Part shown: positions 58,121 through 64,000 of the stretch, in pieces
Layout of the letters: every line of letters starts with the position of its first letter
Numbering within the stretch: position 1 is the stretch's first letter
Assembly (NCBI RefSeq): GCF_030499535.1
Contig: NZ_JASTLB010000001.1
Span: 3,844,001 to 3,908,000 of the forward strand
Reading direction: 5' to 3'
DNA: 64,000 nucleotides
Origin: Streptomyces sp. TG1A-8
GTDB lineage: Bacteria; Actinomycetota; Actinomycetes; Streptomycetales; Streptomycetaceae
Made by a program: the position numbers and the translations under genes
The notes under the pieces: model-generated
The model's input: only the letters and a program-made list of their open reading frames with translations
Database searches by the model: none
Told to the model about the DNA's origin: nothing

Positions 58121-58171
58121 GGCACCGACCCTAACGGTGACCGGACGAGGGGGGGCGGCCGTTGTCGGCCG

Positions 58172-59014
58172 CTACCGGTCGCGGTGCGGTACGCGCCGGA
58201 AGAGCAGGTCGTTGACGACGTGTCCCTTGTCCAGTCCCTGCCCCTCGAAGCGGGTCAGCGGCCGGAAGGCGGGGCGCGGCGCGAATCCGCCGTCGGCCCG
58301 GGTGTTCTCGAAGTCCGGGTGCGCGGTCAGCACGTCCAGCATCTGCTCGGCGTACGGCTCCCAGTCGGTCGCGCAGTGCACGATCGCGCCGGGCTTCAGC
58401 CGGGTGGCGGCCAGGGTGAGGAACTCGGGCTGGATCAACCGCCGCTTGTGGTGCCGCTTCTTGGGCCAGGGGTCGGGGAAGTAGACGCGCAGGCCGTCGA
58501 GGGAGCCGGGGGCGAGCATCTCCCTGAGCAGGATGATCGCGTCGCCGTTGCCCACGCGGATGTTGGACAGCCCGTCGCGGTGGGCGAGGTTCAGCAGGTT
58601 CCCCTGGCCGGGGGTGTGCACGTCCACGGCCAGGATGTTGGTGCCGGGGTCCTCTGCGGCCATCTGCGCGGTGGCCTCGCCCATCCCGAAGCCGATCTCC
58701 AGGACGACGGGCCCGTCGTTGCCGAACAGCTCCGCGAGGTCGATGACCCGCTGCCCGTCGATGTCCAGCCCCCACAGGGGCCACAGCCGCTGCAGCGCCT
58801 CGGCCTGCCCGGCCGTCACCCGGCTGCGCCGCGGCTGGAAGCTCCGGATCCGCCGCTCGAAGTGCGACCCGGCCGGATCGGCCCTGGGCCCGTCCGGGAA
58901 CCGCGGTTCCCCCCTGTCCCGGCCGTGCCGGACGGACACACCGGGGGCGTGCGGGGACGACGGCCCGCCGGAGGCGGACCGGGGGGCGTCGGGGAGATCG
59001 AGGGAGTCAGACAC
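58172..59014 (-). CDS. trmB: tRNA (guanine-N7-)-methyltransferase
   Basis: 280 residues from GTG 59014; an N-terminal extension of about 55 residues precedes the conserved core. SAM site VLEIGFGMGEATAQMA, and the family motif VYFPDPWPKKRHHKRRL with the catalytic Asp, then TDWEPYAEQM and TRFEGQGLDKGH. Modifies G46 of tRNA. Confidence 0.95.
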   Translation of the reverse strand: MSDSLDLPDAPRSASGGPSSPHAPGVSVRHGRDRGEPRFPDGPRADPAGSHFERRIRSFQPRRSRVTAGQAEALQRLWPLWGLDIDGQRVIDLAELFGNDGPVVLEIGFGMGEATAQMAAEDPGTNILAVDVHTPGQGNLLNLAHRDGLSNIRVGNGDAIILLREMLAPGSLDGLRVYFPDPWPKKRHHKRRLIQPEFLTLAATRLKPGAIVHCATDWEPYAEQMLDVLTAHPDFENTRADGGFAPRPAFRPLTRFEGQGLDKGHVVNDLLFRRVPHRDR

Positions 59015-59151
59015 AGTGCCCCGATTTTACGGCGCCCGCCACCCGCGGCCGACCGGGCCGGGCGGGACGGGACCGCGCCCGCGGGCCCGCACGGGTCCCG
59101 CGGGCCGAAGGCCGCGGTGCCCCGGGGTCCGTCCCGCCGCGCGGGGGCCCC

Positions 59152-60363
59152 TCACGAGGGGCCGAGCAGGGCCAGTGCCCGGCGCCCGATCTCCCTGCCG
59201 ATGGGCAGGGACGCGGTGGCCGCGGGGGAGGGCGCGTTCAGCACGTGCACGGCCCGCTCCCCCTCCCGGATCAGGAAGTCGTCCACCAGCGTCCCGTCCC
59301 GCAGCACCGCCTGTGCCCGCACCCCGGCGGGGGCCCGCACCAGGTCCCCCTCCCGCACCGCGGGCAGCAGTCTGCGCACCGCCGCCAGGAACGCCCCCTT
59401 GGACACCGACCGCCGCAGCTCCCCCGCCCCGTACCGCCAGTGCCGCCGGGCGATCGCCCACGATCCCGGCCACGCCGCCGTCGCGGCCAGCTCCCGGGGC
59501 CGTACGACCCCCCAGCCGTACCCCTCCCGGGCCAGCGCCGGCACCGCGTTGGGCCCGATGTGCACGCCCCCGTCGATGCCCCTGGTCAGGTGCACCCCGA
59601 GGAACGGGAAGGCCGGGTCCGGCACCGGGTACACCAGCCCCCGCACCAGCTCGGGCCGCGCCAGCTCGTAGTACTCCCCGCGGAACGGCACGATCCGCAC
59701 GCCCGGTTCGTCACCGGTCAGCCGCGCCACCTCGTCGCAGTGCAGCCCGGCGCAGTTGACCAGCACGCGCCCGCGCACGACGTCCCCGCCCGCGGTCAGC
59801 ACGGCCACTCCGCGCTCCGGCCGCCGGTCCACCCGGACGACCCGGGCCCCGTACCGGATGTCCGCGCCCGAGGCCCGCGCGAGCTGCCGTGCGACGGCGA
59901 CGAAGTCGCACACGCCGGTGGTGCCGACGTGTATCGCGGCCAGCCCCCGCACCTCCGGCTCGTACTCGGCGATCTGCGCGGATCCCAGCTCGCGCACCGG
60001 GATCCCGTTCTCCCGGCCGCGCTGCACGAGCGCGTGCAGCCGCGGCAGCTCCGCCCGCTCGGTGGCGACGATCAGTTTGCCGGTGACGGCGTGCGCGATG
60101 CCGTACTCGGTGCAGAACTTCTGCATCTCGGCGGCGCCCCGCACCGCGTACCGCGCCTTGAGGGAGCCGGGCCGGTAGTAGATCCCGCTGTGCACGACCC
60201 CGCTGTTGCGCCCCGTCTGGTGCCGGGCCGGCCCCGGTTCCTTCTCCAGCACGGTCACCCGCGTCCCGGGAGCGGCACGCGTGATCGCGTACGCCGTGGA
60301 CAGCCCGACGATCCCCCCACCGACCACGAGCACATCGCAGTCGTACCCGCCCGCCCGCACGTG
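59152..60363 (-). CDS. lhgO: L-2-hydroxyglutarate oxidase-like FAD enzyme
   Basis: 403 residues from GTG 60363, eight bases after GGGAGG; GTG 60369 is in frame but too close to the site. FAD-binding VLVVGGGIVGLSTAY, RHQTGRNSGVVHSGIYY and VNCAGLHCDEVARL, ending in the typical NAPSPAATASLPIG. LhgO family members oxidise L-2-hydroxyglutarate at the membrane; specificity here is inferred from the close match of motifs. Confidence 0.85.
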   Translation of the reverse strand, partial: HVRAGGYDCDVLVVGGGIVGLSTAYAITRAAPGTRVTVLEKEPGPARHQTGRNSGVVHSGIYYRPGSLKARYAVRGAAEMQKFCTEYGIAHAVTGKLIVATERAELPRLHALVQRGRENGIPVRELGSAQIAEYEPEVRGLAAIHVGTTGVCDFVAVARQLARASGADIRYGARVVRVDRRPERGVAVLTAGGDVVRGRVLVNCAGLHCDEVARLTGDEPGVRIVPFRGEYYELARPELVRGLVYPVPDPAFPFLGVHLTRGIDGGVHIGPNAVPALAREGYGWGVVRPRELAATAAWPGSWAIARRHWRYGAGELRRSVSKGAFLAAVRRLLPAVREGDLVRAPAGVRAQAVLRDGTLVDDFLIREGERAVHVLNAPSPAATASLPIGREIGRRALALLGPS

Positions 60364-60457
60364 CACCACCTCCCGTCTCGATAGTGCACTGCGCCACTGA
60401 CAACGCGTTCAAACGCAGGGGCGGGTACGGCACCGGAACGGGTGCGGCCGACGGTGT

Positions 60458-61882
60458 CTAGGCCGGAGCCATCAGCAGGGGCCGGGCCCGCTCCCGCAAC
60501 TCCACCACCTGCGGCTCGTCCCCGTACGGCTCCAGCCGGTGCAGCAGGTCCCTGACGTACTCGGTGGTCCGCGCCGAGGAGATGCGCCCGGCCACCTCCA
60601 CGGCGCGCACCCCCTGCTCGCAGGCCGCGTCCAGGTTCCCCGACTCCAGTTCGGCGACCGCGGAGACCACCAGGCGCAGTCCGTGCGACCGCACGAACTC
60701 CTCCGTCGGCCTGGAGAGGGCCTGCTCGGTGAACCGCCGCACCTGGCGCGGTGCCTTCAGGTCGCGGTAGCACTCGGCCGCGTCGGCCGCGAACCGGTCG
60801 TAGCCGTAGAAACCGAGCCACGACGGGTCGCTGTCGCCCTCCCGCGAGCGCTCGAGCCACGCCTCGGCGGCCTTCAGGGCGGCGCCCGCCGCCTGCGCGT
60901 CCCCCGCGCGCGCGTGCGCCCGCGCCTCGACCAGCCGGAAGAAGCTCATGGTGCGGGCGGTGGCCAGTCCCCGGTTGCGTTCCACGGCGGCCTGCGCGAG
61001 GTCCACGCCCTCGTCGCCGAAGCCCCGGTAGGTCGCCTGCAGCGACATGGAGGCCAGCACGTAACCCCCGAGGGGGACGTCCGCGGCGGCGCGGGCCAGG
61101 CGCAGCGCCTGGATGTAGTACCGCTGGGCGGCCTCCTGCTGGCCGGTGTCGAAGGCCATCCAGCCGGCCAGCCGGGTCAGTTCGGCGCTCGCGCCGAACA
61201 GGGCGCGGCCCACCTCGTCGGAGTAGCAGCCGAGCAGCAGCGGCGCCGCCTCCACCCGCAGGCACTCCGGCACCATCGACGAACGCCAGTCGCCGCCCCC
61301 GTACTTGGAGTCCCAGCGCCTGGCGTCCTCGGCGGCCTCCCGCAGCTTCCGCACGTCGCTGTGGCCGACTTTGAGCGGTGCGCCGGAACCCTCGGCGGGG
61401 GTCCCCTCGCGCGCGACCGAACTGTCGGCGGGGGTTATCAGCCAGCGTGAGGCGGGCGTCGCGTACGCGCTGACCGCGAACGACCCGGCGAGCGACTGCC
61501 AGATGCCGCCGGAGCCGGCCCGGCGGCCGGCGAGGTCGAGCCGGTACAGCTCGGTGGCCGACTTCACCGCCTGCGCGACGTCCCTGGGGAAGGCGAGACC
61601 CACTTCGGGGGCGGGATCCGCGTCCGCCAGGCCGATCTCGTGGAGCGGCACCGGGCGGCCGAGCTTCTGGCCGATGGCGGCGGCGATGAGGTGCGGCGCC
61701 GCTCCCTGCGGCACCATCCCCTTCGACACCCAGCGCGCCACCGACGTCTTGTCGTAGCGAAGTGTCAACCCGCGTTGGGCGCCAAGGTCGTTGACGCGCC
61801 GGGCGAGTCCTGCGTTGCTGATTCCCGCGAGGGCGAGAACGGCGCCGAGTTTTTCGTTCGGCCCGCGTTGCTCCCTGGACAT
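60458..61882 (-). CDS. NsdA-like sporulation-associated regulator (HTH plus TPR)
   Basis: 474 residues from ATG 61882 (GGGGTGG upstream), not the longer frame to 61966. An N-terminal XRE-like helix-turn-helix ([20 protein letters not shown], then [16 protein letters not shown]) is followed by helical TPR-like repeats ([56 protein letters not shown]). The same architecture as NsdA-type repressors of sporulation and antibiotic production. It is divergent from an asparagine-synthetase-like gene across 748 bp. Confidence 0.82.
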   Translation of the reverse strand: MSREQRGPNEKLGAVLALAGISNAGLARRVNDLGAQRGLTLRYDKTSVARWVSKGMVPQGAAPHLIAAAIGQKLGRPVPLHEIGLADADPAPEVGLAFPRDVAQAVKSATELYRLDLAGRRAGSGGIWQSLAGSFAVSAYATPASRWLITPADSSVAREGTPAEGSGAPLKVGHSDVRKLREAAEDARRWDSKYGGGDWRSSMVPECLRVEAAPLLLGCYSDEVGRALFGASAELTRLAGWMAFDTGQQEAAQRYYIQALRLARAAADVPLGGYVLASMSLQATYRGFGDEGVDLAQAAVERNRGLATARTMSFFRLVEARAHARAGDAQAAGAALKAAEAWLERSREGDSDPSWLGFYGYDRFAADAAECYRDLKAPRQVRRFTEQALSRPTEEFVRSHGLRLVVSAVAELESGNLDAACEQGVRAVEVAGRISSARTTEYVRDLLHRLEPYGDEPQVVELRERARPLLMAPA

Positions 61883-62630
61883 TGCGCCACCCCTCGACAC
61901 AGACGGCTGCCGCGCTGGCATAACCGTGCGGCATTCGTAAACCCAGCGTAGTTCGCCGCATCCCAAGCGTTAAGGGGCATTGTTCCGGATGGCGGGATTG
62001 TGGTCCGTGCGGAGGCGCGGGCCTGTACGCACCGTGCACACGCCGTCGCGTCGTGCCCCCGGCCGTGTGGCCGTGCGCCCGCCCGTGCGCTCTTCTCCGG
62101 CCAGGGAGGGGAGCGGTTCCATGGCTCCTGCGTGGGTCGGCCCGCTGTACTGGATCCAGCGGGCTGGGGGACACCGCCGCCTTCATCCCCGCGGGTGGCG
62201 GACCGGTCCGGGAGGCGCTGCCCGCCTCCCGGACCGCGCGCGTGTCCGCGTCGCCGCGCCTTCCGCAGGCCTGTACGGAGCGTGCTCGAATCCGCTGACG
62301 CCGCGCTGATTTGGCCGAAAGCAGTCGCTGTCTCAGGCCAGTGATTCCCTCCTCCATCACGGGAGTTGAGGGAGCGAAGGGAGTTTTTGGGGCGCAAATC
62401 GGGGGCGCATTCGTATCGCACCGACATCGCCCCGACAGCGCGCCGATGCCGCGGGAAAGCCGCGCGGAGATCACATCTCCGTCGTGCCGCAAGGGCGTTC
62501 CACCGCCCACCGCCCGGCCCTTCCCCCGGTCGAACGCGGCGCCGCCGTCCCTCGGCGGCCCGCTCTTCATGGCAGCATGGGGACCGGTTCATGCGGTGCA
62601 CTGGTTTGTCCACGGTCTGTGGAGGCGTCG
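61883..62630. other. 748-bp divergent region between the NsdA-like and AsnB-like genes
   Basis: No clear gene, although ATG 62121 has an excellent ribosome-binding site (GGGAGGGGAG) and opens a 62-codon frame (MAPAWVGPLYWIQRAGG...) to 62309; its later half is Arg/Pro-rich like shadow frames. GTGCACAC-type repeats occur near 62030-62045. The region must contain both promoters, including those controlling the two developmental genes. Confidence 0.4.
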
Positions 62631-64000
62631 ATGCGGTGGTTGGTGGGGTGGAGCAGCGCCGCCGCGGGCATCACCGGGCTGGGTTCCGCCGGTGCCACCG
62701 GTCCCGACGGCGAGACGCTGCAACCGGTCGGCTCCCAGCTCCTGTGGGGCGACCCCGACCCGCTGTGGGCCGTCGGCGACTGGCGGCCGGACGAGGTCCG
62801 CGTGGTGGTGGCCGACACGCAGAACCGGATCGCCGTCCTCGGCACCTGCGGTGCCTCCGACGAGGACCTGCGGCGCGCCCTGTTCACCGCGCGCGGGGGC
62901 GCACTGCGGCACCTGACGACCTGGCCCGGCAGCTACACGGCCGTCGTCCAGGTGGGCCGCCGCCTGACCGTCTGCGGCGATCTCGCCGGCGCCCGCCCGG
63001 TGTTCCACACCCCCTGGGCCAGCGGCACCGCCTACGCCACGGCCGCGCTGCCGCTCGCCGACCTCGTCGAGGCCAACCTCGACTTCGGCCACCTGGCGGC
63101 CCTGCTCGCCGCCCCCGAGGTGCCGGCCGCGCTGCGCGACACCACCCCCTACGAGGGCGTACGGCGCATCCCGCCGGGGCACGCGCTGGTCCTGCGGGGC
63201 GGGGCGCGCGAAGTCGTCGGCTACGAGCCGGTCGCCTCCCTCGCGGTCGCCGCGTCCCCGGCCGACCCGGACCGCGCGGTGGACGGCATACGGGACGCCC
63301 TGGTGGAGGCCGTGCGCGCGCGCCTGTCGGCACCCCGGCACGTGCCCGAGCTGGACCCCGGGCCGGTGCCCGGCATGGGCCCCGCCGAGCGGCGGGCCGC
63401 GCGCGGGATGCCGGTGCCGGGCATCGGCGCCGACCTCTCCGGCGGCTCCGCCTCCGCCACCCTGGCCCTGCTCGCCGCCGGACTGCCCGGCCGGCCCGGC
63501 ACGCTCCTGGGCCACGGCACGGGCGCGGGCGAGCGGCTGCTCGCCGTCACCTTCAACGATCTGGCCGTCGGCGGCCACGAGGCCGAACTGGAGCGCGCCG
63601 GCACCCTCGCGGCCAACCCCCGCCTGCACCACGTCGTGGTGACCGGCGGCGAGGAGACCCTGCCGTACGCCGACCTCGACGGCCCCCTCACCGACGAACC
63701 GGGCCCCTCCCTGGTGACGGCGGTCCGGCACCGCGCCCGGCTCGCCGCAGGCAGCGCCGACCACTTCGTCGGGCACGGCGCCCGCCAGGTCCTGGACGCC
63801 CACCCCGCCCGCCTCGCGGACCTCCTGATGGACCGCAAACGGCGCCACCTGGTCCGGCCGGTCGCCGCGCTCACCCGGGCCGACGGCTCGGTGATGGTCC
63901 CCGCGCGCGTGTACGGCGCGGCCCGGCGACTGGCCCGCACCCCGTACCGGGCGGGCCTGGAGCTGCTCGCCGAGCGGCTGATGCGGCGCCGCTTCGACGA
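62631..64000 (+). CDS. Asparagine-synthetase-like protein, altered active sites (3' end outside window)
   Basis: 456 codons visible, from ATG 62631 with GGAGG seven bases upstream, running off the right edge. The start MRWLVGWSSAAAG lacks the Cys2 nucleophile of glutamine-dependent enzymes. The PP-loop (residues 270-276) reads SGGSASA where AsnB has SGGxDSS, so the ATP-site Asp is Ala274. Other conserved segments, such as GVRRIPPGHALVL, remain. The group resembles lasso-type macrolactam cyclases and Streptomyces morphological-differentiation proteins. A catalytic role is doubtful; a regulatory or specialised amide-forming role is inferred. Confidence 0.7.
   Translation, partial: MRWLVGWSSAAAGITGLGSAGATGPDGETLQPVGSQLLWGDPDPLWAVGDWRPDEVRVVVADTQNRIAVLGTCGASDEDLRRALFTARGGALRHLTTWPGSYTAVVQVGRRLTVCGDLAGARPVFHTPWASGTAYATAALPLADLVEANLDFGHLAALLAAPEVPAALRDTTPYEGVRRIPPGHALVLRGGAREVVGYEPVASLAVAASPADPDRAVDGIRDALVEAVRARLSAPRHVPELDPGPVPGMGPAERRAARGMPVPGIGADLSGGSASATLALLAAGLPGRPGTLLGHGTGAGERLLAVTFNDLAVGGHEAELERAGTLAANPRLHHVVVTGGEETLPYADLDGPLTDEPGPSLVTAVRHRARLAAGSADHFVGHGARQVLDAHPARLADLLMDRKRRHLVRPVAALTRADGSVMVPARVYGAARRLARTPYRAGLELLAERLMRRRFD

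Noticed and set aside
62631..64000. Complete lasso-peptide gene cluster
   Set aside because: No precursor peptide, B1/B2 leader-processing genes or transporter are visible, and the PP-loop Asp is missing; only the cyclase-like fold is shared.

Overview
The window is high-GC actinobacterial DNA, almost certainly a Streptomyces chromosome from the conserved core arm-to-centre region. Evidence: gene content (bldC, lsr2, valine dehydrogenase, an NsdA-type sporulation regulator, mycothiol-type MDMPI protein, DUF3073, DUF6274), frequent GTG starts, strong purine-rich Shine-Dalgarno sequences mixed with leaderless starts, and a gene order around dnaX-purD-purC-lsr2-purSQL-purFM-vdh-bldC-hrpA that is typical of the genus.

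Layout. 1-3150 is an accessory patch: gene fragments, an AraC regulator divergent from a quinone-oxidoreductase-like enzyme that are bracketed by a 68-bp inverted repeat, a second gene fragment, and a 50-bp perfect palindrome directly against a CopC/CopD gene that has lost its 5' end. 3150-12750 holds a poly-gamma-glutamate hydrolase-like protein, a convergent OmpR/histidine-kinase pair, a small secreted protein and a four-gene ABC export operon (lipoprotein, membrane-fusion protein, ATPase, MacB-like permease). 13580-13930 has tRNA-Ser and the SRP RNA. 13933-31643 is dominated by DNA polymerase III tau/gamma and purine biosynthesis (purD, purC, purS-purQ-purL, purF, purM), interspersed with a degenerate M48-like membrane protein, a dimethylformamidase-like protein, three tRNA-Gly genes, Lsr2, an MDMPI/SCP protein and a META lipoprotein. 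31700-36160 carries DUF3073, valine dehydrogenase, bldC and its surroundings. 36250-49430 carries HrpA, membrane proteins, a tRNA Glu-Asp-Phe array, a metallophosphoesterase, a HExxH metallopeptidase, a DEAD-box helicase with an arginine/aspartate-rich repeat tail and an amino-acid permease.

49500-52570 is the most distinctive functional unit: tRNA-Lys, then a stand-alone GTP cyclohydrolase II, a MarR regulator and, divergently, a RibD-like enzyme whose reductase and deaminase domains are in reversed order. Three 16-bp pseudopalindromes of the form GCTT-N8-AAGC lie in the two promoter regions of this group, so the sequence itself suggests a MarR-controlled pyrimidine/pteridine (riboflavin-pathway-like) module. 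52640-60370 holds initiator tRNA, a membrane SpoIIE-type phosphatase, a c-di-AMP (ydaO) riboswitch in front of an M23 peptidase, an aldo/keto reductase, a PrsW protease-like protein, TrmB and an L-2-hydroxyglutarate oxidase-like enzyme. The right end has an NsdA-like sporulation regulator divergent from an asparagine-synthetase-like protein that lacks both the glutaminase cysteine and the Asp of the PP-loop; this last gene runs off the window.

All assignments come from reading sequence and family knowledge; no database search was run. Start codons were chosen by ribosome-binding site, -10 spacing or family homology and are stated where they differ from the longest frame.
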